A stretch of 64,000 bases of DNA from Aerococcus christensenii (GTDB taxonomy: Bacteria > Bacillota > Bacilli > Lactobacillales > Aerococcaceae), in NCBI RefSeq assembly GCF_001543105.1, contig NZ_CP014159.1:1-64000 (forward strand). The letters run 5' to 3'. Within the stretch, counting starts at the first letter, position 1. Every line of letters starts with the position of its first letter. Both the position numbers and the translations under genes were made by a program. Below, piece after piece: positions 1-12,800 of this stretch. Under the pieces are notes generated by a model, which saw only the letters and a list, made by a program, of their open reading frames with translations, searched no databases and had not been told where the DNA came from.

Positions 1-1129
1 ACGACTTTCGTCGTCTCTGTCTCGCTGACTTTCTTGTCTGGCTCAGTCTGTGTCACACTGATCTCAGTCCCCACAGTTAGCCCTTCAGGTAACTCTGCTT
101 TCCAGCTTGTTCCTGTGACCTTCGCTTCGATTGGCGCTTTCCCTGGAATCGTCACTTTCACTGTCGCTCCGTCAACACCTGTTCCGGTGATTTCCTTGCT
201 TTGCGTATGTGGCGCTTTATCAATCCCTGGTTTAGCGCTCGTCTCACGTTCTGTCATCAAGTCTGTGGTGGATACCTCTTTCTTGCTGCCATCGTCATAC
301 GTGATTGTCGTCTTGCCGTTGTCGCCTATCGTGATATGGCCCTTGTCACTGACACCCTTATCTTTATTCTTATCAATGATGGCGTCCTTGATCTTGTCCT
401 TATCCTTCTCATCCAATTCGCCTACCCCATGTTCTACCACGGTTTTATCTGGTGTTGCGAACTGATCAGATTTTGGCGCTACGACTTTCGTCGTCTCTGT
501 CTCGCTGACTTTCTTGTCTGGCTCAGTCTGTGTCACACTGATCTCAGTCCCCACAGTTAGCCCTTCAGGTAACTCTGCTTTCCAGCTTGTTCCTGTGACC
601 TTCGCTTCGATTGGCGCTTTCCCTGGAATCGTCACTTTCACTGTCGCTCCGTCAACACCTGTTCCGGTGATTTCCTTGCTTTGCGTATGTGGCGCTTTAT
701 CAATCCCTGGTTTAGCGCTCGTCTCACGTTCTGTCATCAAGTCTGTGGTGGATACCTCTTTCTTGCTGCCATCGTCATACGTGATTGTCGTCTTGCCGTT
801 GTCGCCTATCGTGATATGGCCCTTGTCACTGACACCCTTATCTTTATTCTTATCAATGATGGCGTCCTTGATCTTGTCCTTATCCTTCTCATCCAATTCG
901 CCTACCCCATGTTCTACCACGGTTTTATCTGGTGTTGCGAACTGATCAGATTTTGGCGCTACGACTTTCGTCGTCTCTGTCTCGCTGACTTTCTTGTCTG
1001 GCTCAGTCTGTGTCACACTGATCTCAGTCCCCACAGTTAGCCCTTCAGGTAACTCTGCTTTCCAGCTTGTTCCTGTGACCTTCGCTTCGATTGGCGCTTT
1101 CCCTGGAATCGTCACTTTCACTGTCGCTC
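1..1129 (-). CDS. Continuation of the giant adhesin repeats after the frameshift (partial)
   Basis: The same 480-bp repeat carries on to the left edge without interruption, but one base out of phase with the upstream reading frame because a CC pair in the repeat is reduced to one C near 1129. Read in the shifted frame the repeat stays open to position 1. This is therefore the C-terminal side of the same protein and not a separate gene. It has no start codon or ribosome binding site of its own. If the deletion is real, the protein is cut short and would not be wall-anchored. If it is a sequencing or assembly error, the two pieces are one gene. Confidence 0.75.
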
Positions 1130-4100
1130 GTCAACACCTGTTCCGGTGATTTCCTTGCTTTGCGTATGTGGCGCTTTATCAATCCCTGGTTTAGCGCTCG
1201 TCTCACGTTCTGTCATCAAGTCTGTGGTGGATACCTCTTTCTTGCTGCCATCGTCATACGTGATTGTCGTCTTGCCGTTGTCGCCTATCGTGATATGGCC
1301 CTTGTCACTGACACCCTTATCTTTATTCTTATCAATGATGGCGTCCTTGATCTTGTCCTTATCCTTCTCATCCAATTCGCCTACCCCATGTTCTACCACG
1401 GTTTTATCTGGTGTTGCGAACTGATCAGATTTTGGCGCTACGACTTTCGTCGTCTCTGTCTCGCTGACTTTCTTGTCTGGCTCAGTCTGTGTCACACTGA
1501 TCTCAGTCCCCACAGTTAGCCCTTCAGGTAACTCTGCTTTCCAGCTTGTTCCTGTGACCTTCGCTTCGATTGGCGCTTTCCCTGGAATCGTCACTTTCAC
1601 TGTCGCTCCGTCAACACCTGTTCCGGTGATTTCCTTGCTTTGCGTATGTGGCGCTTTATCAATCCCTGGTTTAGCGCTCGTCTCACGTTCTGTCATCAAG
1701 TCTGTGGTGGATACCTCTTTCTTGCTGCCATCGTCATACGTGATTGTCGTCTTGCCGTTGTCGCCTATCGTGATATGGCCCTTGTCACTGACACCCTTAT
1801 CTTTATTCTTATCAATGATGGCGTCCTTGATCTTGTCCTTATCCTTCTCATCCAATTCGCCTACCCCATGTTCTACCACGGTTTTATCTGGTGTTGCGAA
1901 CTGATCAGATTTTGGCGCTACGACTTTCGTCGTCTCTGTCTCGCTGACTTTCTTGTCTGGCTCAGTCTGTGTCACACTGATCTCAGTCCCCACAGTTAGC
2001 CCTTCAGGTAACTCTGCTTTCCAGCTTGTTCCTGTGACCTTCGCTTCGATTGGCGCTTTCCCTGGAATCGTCACTTTCACTGTCGCTCCGTCAACACCTG
2101 TTCCGGTGATTTCCTTGCTTTGCGTATGTGGCGCTTTATCAATCCCTGGTTTAGCGCTCGTCTCACGTTCTGTCATCAAGTCTGTGGTGGATACCTCTTT
2201 CTTGCTGCCATCGTCATACGTGATTGTCGTCTTGCCGTTGTCGCCTATCGTGATATGGCCCTTGTCACTGACACCCTTATCTTTATTCTTATCAATGATG
2301 GCGTCCTTGATCTTGTCCTTATCCTTCTCATCCAATTCGCCTACCCCATGTTCTACCACGGTTTTATCTGGTGTTGCGAACTGATCAGATTTTGGCGCTA
2401 CGACTTTCGTCGTCTCTGTCTCGCTGACTTTCTTGTCTGGCTCAGTCTGTGTCACACTGATCTCAGTCCCCACAGTTAGCCCTTCAGGTAACTCTGCTTT
2501 CCAGCTTGTTCCTGTGACCTTCGCTTCGATTGGCGCTTTCCCTGGAATCGTCACTTTCACTGTCGCTCCGTCAACACCTGTTCCGGTGATTTCCTTGCTT
2601 TGCGTATGTGGCGCTTTATCAATCCCTGGTTTAGCGCTCGTCTCACGTTCTGTCATCAAGTCTGTGGTGGATACCTCTTTCTTGCTGCCATCGTCATACG
2701 TGATTGTCGTCTTGCCGTTGTCGCCTATCGTGATATGGCCCTTGTCACTGACACCCTTATCTTTATTCTTATCAATGATGGCGTCCTTGATCTTGTCCTT
2801 ATCCTTCTCATCCAATTCGCCTACCCCATGTTCTACCACGGTTTTATCTGGTGTTGCGAACTGATCAGATTTTGGCGCTACGACTTTCGTCGTCTCTGTC
2901 TCGCTGACTTTCTTGTCTGGCTCAGTCTGTGTCACACTGATCTCAGTCCCCACAGTTAGCCCTTCAGGTAACTCTGCTTTCCAGCTTGTTCCTGTGACCT
3001 TCGCTTCGATTGGCGCTTTCCCTGGAATCGTCACTTTCACTGTCGCTCCGTCAACACCTGTTCCGGTGATTTCCTTGCTTTGCGTATGTGGCGCTTTATC
3101 AATCCCTGGTTTAGCGCTCGTCTCACGTTCTGTCATCAAGTCTGTGGTGGATACCTCTTTCTTGCTGCCATCGTCATACGTGATTGTCGTCTTGCCGTTG
3201 TCGCCTATCGTGATATGGCCCTTGTCACTGACACCCTTATCTTTATTCTTATCAATGATGGCGTCCTTGATCTTGTCCTTATCCTTCTCATCCAATTCGC
3301 CTACCCCATGTTCTACCACGGTTTTATCTGGTGTTGCGAACTGATCAGATTTTGGCGCTACGACTTTCGTCGTCTCTGTCTCGCTGACTTTCTTGTCTGG
3401 CTCAGTCTGTGTCACACTGATCTCAGTCCCCACAGTTAGCCCTTCAGGTAACTCTGCTTTCCAGCTTGTTCCTGTGACCTTCGCTTCGATTGGCGCTTTC
3501 CCTGGAATCGTCACTTTCACTGTCGCTCCGTCAACACCTGTTCCGGTGATTTCCTTGCTTTGCGTATGTGGCGCTTTATCAATCCCTGGTTTAGCGCTCG
3601 TCTCACGTTCTGTCATCAAGTCTGTGGTGGATACCTCTTTCTTGCTGCCATCGTCATACGTGATTGTCGTCTTGCCGTTGTCGCCTATCGTGATATGGCC
3701 CTTGTCACTGACACCCTTATCTTTATTCTTATCAATGATGGCGTCCTTGATCTTGTCCTTATCCTTCTCATCCAATTCGCCTACCCCATGTTCTACCACG
3801 GCTTTATCTGGTGTTGCGAACTGATCAGATTTTGGCGCTACGACTTTCGTCGTCTCTGTCTCGCTGACTTTCTTGTCTGGCTCAGTCTGTGTCACACTGA
3901 TCTCAGTCCCCACAGTTAGCCCTTCAGGTAACTCTGCTTTCCAGCTTGTTCCTGTGACCTTCGCTTCGATTGGCGCTTTCCCTGGAATCGTCACTTTCAC
4001 TGTCGCTCCGTCAACACCTGTTCCGGTGATTTCCTTGCTTTGCGTATGTGGCGCTTTATCAATCCCTGGTTTAGCGCTCGTCTCACGTTCTGTCATCAAG

Positions 4101-7100
4101 TCTGTGGTGGATACCTCTTTCTTGCTGCCATCGTCATACGTGATTGTCGTCTTGCCGTTGTCGCCTATCGTGATATGGCCCTTGTCACTGACACCCTTAT
4201 CTTTATTCTTATCAATGATGGCGTCCTTGATCTTGTCCTTATCCTTCTCATCCAATTCGCCTACCCCATGTTCTACCACGGTTTTATCTGGTGTTGCGAA
4301 CTGATCAGATTTTGGCGCTACGACTTTCGTCGTCTCTGTCTCGCTGACTTTCTTGTCTGGCTCAGTCTGTGTCACACTGATCTCAGTCCCCACAGTTAGC
4401 CCTTCAGGTAACTCTGCTTTCCAGCTTGTTCCTGTGACCTTCGCTTCGATTGGCGCTTTCCCTGGAATCGTCACTTTCACTGTCGCTCCGTCAACACCTG
4501 TTCCGGTGATTTCCTTGCTTTGCGTATGTGGCGCTTTATCAATCCCTGGTTTAGCGCTCGTCTCACGTTCTGTCATCAAGTCTGTGGTGGATACCTCTTT
4601 CTTGCTGCCATCGTCATACGTGATTGTCGTCTTGCCGTTGTCGCCTATCGTGATATGGCCCTTGTCACTGACACCCTTATCTTTATTCTTATCAATGATG
4701 GCGTCCTTGATCTTGTCCTTATCCTTCTCATCCAATTCGCCTACCCCATGTTCTACCACGGTTTTATCTGGTGTTGCGAACTGATCAGATTTTGGCGCTA
4801 CGACTTTCGTCGTCTCTGTCTCGCTGACTTTCTTGTCTGGCTCAGTCTGTGTCACACTGATCTCAGTCCCCACAGTTAGCCCTTCAGGTAACTCTGCTTT
4901 CCAGCTTGTTCCTGTGACCTTCGCTTCGATTGGCGCTTTCCCTGGAATCGTCACTTTCACTGTCGCTCCGTCAACACCTGTTCCGGTGATTTCCTTGCTT
5001 TGCGTATGTGGCGCTTTATCAATCCCTGGTTTAGCGCTCGTCTCACGTTCTGTCATCAAGTCTGTGGTGGATACCTCTTTCTTGCTGCCATCGTCATACG
5101 TGATTGTCGTCTTGCCGTTGTCGCCTATCGTGATATGGCCCTTGTCACTGACACCCTTATCTTTATTCTTATCAATGATGGCGTCCTTGATCTTGTCCTT
5201 ATCCTTCTCATCCAATTCGCCTACCCCATGTTCTACCACGGTTTTATCTGGTGTTGCGAACTGATCAGATTTTGGCGCTACGACTTTCGTCGTCTCTGTC
5301 TCGCTGACTTTCTTGTCTGGCTCAGTCTGTGTCACACTGATCTCAGTCCCCACAGTTAGCCCTTCAGGTAACTCTGCTTTCCAGCTTGTTCCTGTGACCT
5401 TCGCTTCGATTGGCGCTTTCCCTGGAATCGTCACTTTCACTGTCGCTCCGTCAACACCTGTTCCGGTGATTTCCTTGCTTTGCGTATGTGGCGCTTTATC
5501 AATCCCTGGTTTAGCGCTCGTCTCACGTTCTGTCATCAAGTCTGTGGTGGATACCTCTTTCTTGCTGCCATCGTCATACGTGATTGTCGTCTTGCCGTTG
5601 TCGCCTATCGTGATATGGCCCTTGTCACTGACACCCTTATCTTTATTCTTATCAATGATGGCGTCCTTGATCTTGTCCTTATCCTTCTCATCCAATTCGC
5701 CTACCCCATGTTCTACCACGGTTTTATCTGGTGTTGCGAACTGATCAGATTTTGGCGCTACGACTTTCGTCGTCTCTGTCTCGCTGACTTTCTTGTCTGG
5801 CTCAGTCTGTGTCACACTGATCTCAGTCCCCACAGTTAGCCCTTCAGGTAACTCTGCTTTCCAGCTTGTTCCTGTGACCTTCGCTTCGATTGGCGCTTTC
5901 CCTGGAATCGTCACTTTCACTGTCGCTCCGTCAACACCTGTTCCGGTGATTTCCTTGCTTTGCGTATGTGGCGCTTTATCAATCCCTGGTTTAGCGCTCG
6001 TCTCACGTTCTGTCATCAAGTCTGTGGTGGATACCTCTTTCTTGCTGCCATCGTCATACGTGATTGTCGTCTTGCCGTTGTCGCCTATCGTGATATGGCC
6101 CTTGTCACTGACACCCTTATCTTTATTCTTATCAATGATGGCGTCCTTGATCTTGTCCTTATCCTTCTCATCCAATTCGCCTACCCCATGTTCTACCACG
6201 GTTTTATCTGGTGTTGCGAACTGATCAGATTTTGGCGCTACGACTTTCGTCGTCTCTGTCTCGCTGACTTTCTTGTCTGGCTCAGTCTGTGTCACACTGA
6301 TCTCAGTCCCCACAGTTAGCCCTTCAGGTAACTCTGCTTTCCAGCTTGTTCCTGTGACCTTCGCTTCGATTGGCGCTTTCCCTGGAATCGTCACTTTCAC
6401 TGTCGCTCCGTCAACACCTGTTCCGGTGATTTCCTTGCTTTGCGTATGTGGCGCTTTATCAATCCCTGGTTTAGCGCTCGTCTCACGTTCTGTCATCAAG
6501 TCTGTGGTGGATACCTCTTTCTTGCTGCCATCGTCATACGTGATTGTCGTCTTGCCGTTGTCGCCTATCGTGATATGGCCCTTGTCACTGACACCCTTAT
6601 CTTTATTCTTATCAATGATGGCGTCCTTGATCTTGTCCTTATCCTTCTCATCCAATTCGCCTACCCCATGTTCTACCACGGTTTTATCTGGTGTTGCGAA
6701 CTGATCAGATTTTGGCGCTACGACTTTCGTCGTCTCTGTCTCGCTGACTTTCTTGTCTGGCTCAGTCTGTGTCACACTGATCTCAGTCCCCACAGTTAGC
6801 CCTTCAGGTAACTCTGCTTTCCAGCTTGTTCCTGTGACCTTCGCTTCGATTGGCGCTTTCCCTGGAATCGTCACTTTCACTGTCGCTCCGTCAACACCTG
6901 TTCCGGTGATTTCCTTGCTTTGCGTATGTGGCGCTTTATCAATCCCTGGTTTAGCGCTCGTCTCACGTTCTGTCATCAAGTCTGTGGTGGATACCTCTTT
7001 CTTGCTGCCATCGTCATACGTGATTGTCGTCTTGCCGTTGTCGCCTATCGTGATATGGCCCTTGTCACTGACACCCTTATCTTTATTCTTATCAATGATG

Positions 7101-9841
7101 GCGTCCTTGATCTTGTCCTTATCCTTCTCATCCAATTCGCCTACCCCATGTTCTACCACGGTTTTATCTGGTGTTGCGAACTGATCAGATTTTGGCGCTA
7201 CGACTTTCGTCGTCTCTGTCTCGCTGACTTTCTTGTCTGGCTCAGTCTGTGTCACACTGATCTCAGTCCCCACAGTTAGCCCTTCAGGTAACTCTGCTTT
7301 CCAGCTTGTTCCTGTGACCTTCGCTTCGATTGGCGCTTTCCCTGGAATCGTCACTTTCACTGTCGCTCCGTCAACACCTGTTCCGGTGATTTCCTTGCTT
7401 TGCGTATGTGGCGCTTTATCAATCCCTGGTTTAGCGCTCGTCTCACGTTCTGTCATCAAGTCTGTGGTGGATACCTCTTTCTTGCTGCCATCGTCATACG
7501 TGATTGTCGTCTTGCCGTTGTCGCCTATCGTGATATGGCCCTTGTCACTGACACCCTTATCTTTATTCTTATCAATGATGGCGTCCTTGATCTTGTCCTT
7601 ATCCTTCTCATCCAATTCGCCTACCCCATGTTCTACCACGGTTTTATCTGGTGTTGCGAACTGATCAGATTTTGGCGCTACGACTTTCGTCGTCTCTGTC
7701 TCGCTGACTTTCTTGTCTGGCTCAGTCTGTGTCACACTGATCTCAGTCCCCACAGTTAGCCCTTCAGGTAACTCTGCTTTCCAGCTTGTTCCTGTGACCT
7801 TCGCTTCGATTGGCGCTTTCCCTGGAATCGTCACTTTCACTGTCGCTCCGTCAACACCTGTTCCGGTGATTTCCTTGCTTTGCGTATGTGGCGCTTTATC
7901 AATCCCTGGTTTAGCGCTCGTCTCACGTTCTGTCATCAAGTCTGTGGTGGATACCTCTTTCTTGCTGCCATCGTCATACGTGATTGTCGTCTTGCCGTTG
8001 TCGCCTATCGTGATATGGCCCTTGTCACTGACACCCTTATCTTTATTCTTATCAATGATGGCGTCCTTGATCTTGTCCTTATCCTTCTCATCCAATTCGC
8101 CTACCCCATGTTCTACCACGGTTTTATCTGGTGTTGCGAACTGATCAGATTTTGGCGCTACGACTTTCGTCGTCTCTGTCTCGCTGACTTTCTTGTCTGG
8201 CTCAGTCTGTGTCACACTGATCTCAGTCCCCACAGTTAGCCCTTCAGGTAACTCTGCTTTCCAGCTTGTTCCTGTGACCTTCGCTTCGATTGGCGCTTTC
8301 CCTGGAATCGTCACTTTCACTGTCGCTCCGTCAACACCTGTTCCGGTGATTTCCTTGCTTTGCGTATGTGGCGCTTTATCAATCCCTGGTTTAGCGCTCG
8401 TCTCACGTTCTGTCATCAAGTCTGTGGTGGATACCTCTTTCTTGCTGCCATCGTCATACGTGATTGTCGTCTTGCCGTTGTCGCCTATCGTGATATGGCC
8501 CTTGTCACTGACACCCTTATCTTTATTCTTATCAATGATGGCGTCCTTGATCTTGTCCTTATCCTTCTCATCCAATTCGCCTACCCCATGTTCTACCACG
8601 GTTTTATCTGGTGTTGCGAACTGATCAGATTTTGGCGCTACGACTTTCGTCGTCTCTGTCTCGCTGACTTTCTTGTCTGGCTCAGTCTGTGTCACACTGA
8701 TCTCAGTCCCCACAGTTAGCCCTTCAGGTAACTCTGCTTTCCAGCTTGTTCCTGTGACCTTCGCTTCGATTGGCGCTTTCCCTGGAATCGTCACTTTCAC
8801 TGTCGCTCCGTCAACACCTGTTCCGGTGATTTCCTTGCTTTGCGTATGTGGCGCTTTATCAATCCCTGGTTTAGCGCTCGTCTCACGTTCTGTCATCAAG
8901 TCTGTGGTGGATACCTCTTTCTTGCTGCCATCGTCATACGTGATTGTCGTCTTGCCGTTGTCGCCTATCGTGATATGGCCCTTGTCACTGACACCCTTAT
9001 CTTTATTCTTATCAATGATGGCGTCCTTGATCTTGTCCTTATCCTTCTCATCCAATTCGCCTACCCCATGTTCTACCACGGTTTTATCTGGTGTTGCGAA
9101 CTGATCAGATTTTGGCGCTACGACTTTCGTCGTCTCTGTCTCGCTGACTTTCTTGTCTGGCTCAGTCTGTGTCACACTGATCTCAGTCCCCACAGTTAGC
9201 CCTTCAGGTAACTCTGCTTTCCAGCTTGTTCCTGTGACCTTCGCTTCGATTGGCGCTTTCCCTGGAATCGTCACTTTCACTGTCGCTCCGTCAACACCTG
9301 TTCCGGTGATTTCCTTGCTTTGCGTATGTGGCGCTTTATCAATCCCTGGTTTAGCGCTCGTCTCACGTTCTGTCATCAAGTCTGTGGTGGATACCTCTTT
9401 CTTGCTGCCATCGTCATACGTGATTGTCGTCTTGCCGTTGTCGCCTATCGTGATATGGCCCTTGTCACTGACACCCTTATCTTTATTCTTATCAATGATG
9501 GCGTCCTTGATCTTGTCCTTATCCTTCTCATCCAATTCGCCTACCCCATGTTCTACCACGGTTTTATCTGGTGTTGCGAACTGATCAGATTTTGGCGCTA
9601 CGACTTTCGTCGTCTCTGTCTCGCTGACTTTCTTGTCTGGCTCAGTCTGTGTCACACTGATCTCAGTCCCCACAGTTAGCCCTTCAGGTAACTCTGCTTT
9701 CCAGCTTGTTCCTGTGACCTTCGCTTCGATTGGCGCTTTCCCTGGAATCGTCACTTTCACTGTCGCTCCGTCAACACCTGTTCCGGTGATTTCCTTGCTT
9801 TGCGTATGTGGCGCTTTATCAATCCCTGGTTTAGCGCTCGT
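1..9841. repeat. Tandem 480-bp coding repeat, about 20.5 copies in window
   Basis: The unit is 480 bp (160 codons), and the unit starts at 1 and 481 are identical by eye. From its first copy at about 9841 the array runs to the left edge and beyond. I could see only two differences between copies: a single T-to-C change near 3802 (Thr to Ala in the Rib-like part) and the 1-base deletion near 1129. A hand count of the first 120 bases gives 62 G or C, clearly richer than the flanking AT-rich genes. Identity including synonymous sites points to recent expansion or ongoing homogenisation by recombination. Confidence 0.95.
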
Positions 9842-12800
9842 TGCCCGTTTGATCGTCACAGTCACGTTAACCTTATCTATAGAACGATCATCATATGTGA
9901 CTGTCACTGGTATTGTCACTGTTTCTTCATCTTTTCCGTTCAAGTCGCTTGCTCTTGGCGTATAGTTGATTACCCCTGTCGATGCATCTATTGTGACATG
10001 GTCATTGGCTTTATCCAATGTATACTGCATACGTCGATCTAAAACTTGATCTACATCTGTCGTAACTTGTCCATTGTTCTCTTTATAGAAGGTTGGAGAG
10101 CCTATTATTATCGTTTCTCCAATTGTTCCTTTTTTTGTTCCATATCTTGGCTCAATTGTTACTGCTGTCTTCAGTGTTGCTGTAGATTCAATCGTTACTT
10201 GATTATTTTTATCTGGATCCATTGTTTCCGTAATCACTGTGCCTGCGGCAACACTCCATTGATATGGTCGGTAATTAGCTTGTGACTTTACCTGAGGATA
10301 ATCTGCGGATTCTAGTGCTGTATTGACTTTCACATCATATGTTTTTGCTTGTGCGTTCCCTTGATAGATCGTTCCTTCTCCTGCTTGTAGAGTAACTCTT
10401 AGATACCCACTTGGAATAGGTGCATTCTTATCATTCGTTCGATCAATCTTATTTGGTGACGTTACACTTACTTGTGCAATCGTATTTTCTGTTGTGCCAT
10501 CACGATAGGTAACTTGTACAGCAATAGCCAGCTTTTGTCCCACTTTAGTTGCACTTTCACTCGCTGGAATTGTTAATCGGCCTTCATTCGTTACTGAATA
10601 TCCTTTTGTTTTGAGATCTTCTGCAATTGAATAGCTTGTTACAATTCCTGTCTGACTTGCAATTGTTTCATTTCCTTTTTTCAATGTTGGCACTTGCGTT
10701 GTCAATGACTTCCCTGGTTCCACTTGTTCGGAAGCATAGGTCAGTTCATAAGCATCTTTTTGAGGTTGTGCTTTTATGCTTACTGGTACTTGTACGATAT
10801 CAGTTGACCCATCTGGATAAGTAACTTTTACATCAACTTGATGATTACCAGCGGAAGTGGTGCTTGGTAGCTGACCAGCAAGACTAACTCGATAGGCTGT
10901 CTTTCCTTGAGAATATTGAGGCACTGATACCTTAGCCTTAATTTCCTCTTCCGTTAAAGTTGCGCCATAATCTTTTTCGATAGCACCCGCAGCAACTGTA
11001 GCTTCATATTTATTTGTTTGTTGATGCACTACTATCTTAAATCGTTGTTCAACTGAGTGTCCAGCTGCATCAGTTACTTTAAAGGTACGATTACTGTAGC
11101 CATCTTTATCATTAATATTTGGTCCAGTTGCTCCGATCATAGTCAGTTGCTTAGGATCTGCCGTAGTTCCCGTACCAGTTAACGTGTCCTTAGTAGTAAA
11201 TCCTAATGTTCCTGCGTTTCCATTATGCACAACGCCAATTGAGTGGACAAGGCCCGAATTATCTGTCGCTCTCACTGTTAACGTGAAATTTTCAGTCCCA
11301 TAAACATGAATTTCCTTAACACCATTTTTGTCCTCAATTTTTGGTTGTTCGCCTTTCCAATCAGAACTAATACTCCACTCAGTGATTACAGGATTTACAG
11401 TGTCTTTTACATTTACTTTTGCATTAGAAATGTCTAAAGTTGATCCATCTTTAAAAGTAACTACCACAATACCAGTTTTTTCTCCCACTGTTCGCGTATC
11501 TGGTACATGGTTAGTTTTCCAACTGTAAGTTACGCCCTTATCTTTCAACATTTCTTTAGTAGTTTGTGATACTGACTGCTCTGCATTAGGTTGCACAGGA
11601 TGTTCGTTGTTGACTTCAACATCTTGGCTAGTGCCTTGTAATTTTGACTTGAGATCAATATGATCTGTATAATTTTCACTTTGTGATTTAACAACTAAAG
11701 TAAATCGTGATTCTGCACCAGAATTAGCATCTTGATAGTCCCAAGTTCTTATTTTTCCTTGATTAGTTGTTTTTTTAACATTTGGCGCTGTCCCTGTAAA
11801 AGTTAACACATAGGGATGTTCTTTAGAACCTAACGTATCCCGCTTTCCATTTGTATCTTGTTTGTACTTAGCTTGATAAGTTTGTTTATCATTATGTAGC
11901 CAAGATAAATCATCTCCATGATATTCAGCATCATAAACAATTCCTGTGTTATCTGTCACATTAGCCTTAAATTCAAAAGCTTCATTTGCATAAACAGTCA
12001 CTGTTGTGCCCTTCACTTGACTACCTTTACCTGCTTCATATTGTACATCTGCAGGAATATCATCTCGTACCTTCATTGACACATCAACAATATCAAACGA
12101 CTGATCAGAATAGGTTACCTTCACCTGAATCGGAATCGTTTGACCCACTTGTTTGGCTTGCCCTTGTAAAGTCAACTGACCAGTCGTTGAGTCAATTTGA
12201 ACTCCATCTACAGGATTCACTAAAGTAAACGTTGTACCATTTGGTTTCTCGACTGTTTTTTCAACTGCTTGATATGAAGGATTCGCAACTTCCCCTGCAA
12301 ACAAACGTCCTTTGCTAATATCTTTGAACTGAATGGAGGAATGACTAGCTGACTTGGTTCCTACTGTAATTGGCAATTGCCCGTAACTAGCTGTATATTT
12401 TTCAGCCCGTTCATGAACAATATAGATAAACTTGGTACTGTTATCAATTGCTGACTGATTACCATTTTGATCTTCCGCATTAAATAAACGCGTGAATTTC
12501 TTAGCTCCAACTGCTTGATTATTGCCTACTGTATAGCGTTCAGCAAAATCAGTTGGTACTGTTCCTGTAATATGATAGCTGGCATTTTTGCCATTCAATT
12601 GAGATTGAACATTCAATCCCGTGACATCTGCTCCAATCTGTCGTTCAGTCCGCTTCATATCTCCATCACTTAGCCACAGTTTTTTCATATTGCTGTCTGC
12701 ATCTGTGGCATGAATCGTAATATCAACTGGCTCCCCACGATAGAAATGAGTGACTGCAACGCCCTCATAAGTATGTGAGATAGGAAAAGTAATAGTTGGT

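Noticed and set aside
1..9841. Tandem array as CRISPR or satellite DNA
   Set aside because: The unit is a multiple of three, stays open in one frame and encodes recognisable Ig and Rib-like domains; there are no spacers.
34..9965. Repeated plus-strand reading frames of 143 and 119 codons across the repeat array
   Set aside because: They are the opposite-strand shadows of the 480-bp adhesin repeat, recurring at the same spacing, with no ribosome binding sites and hydrophobic nonsense composition.
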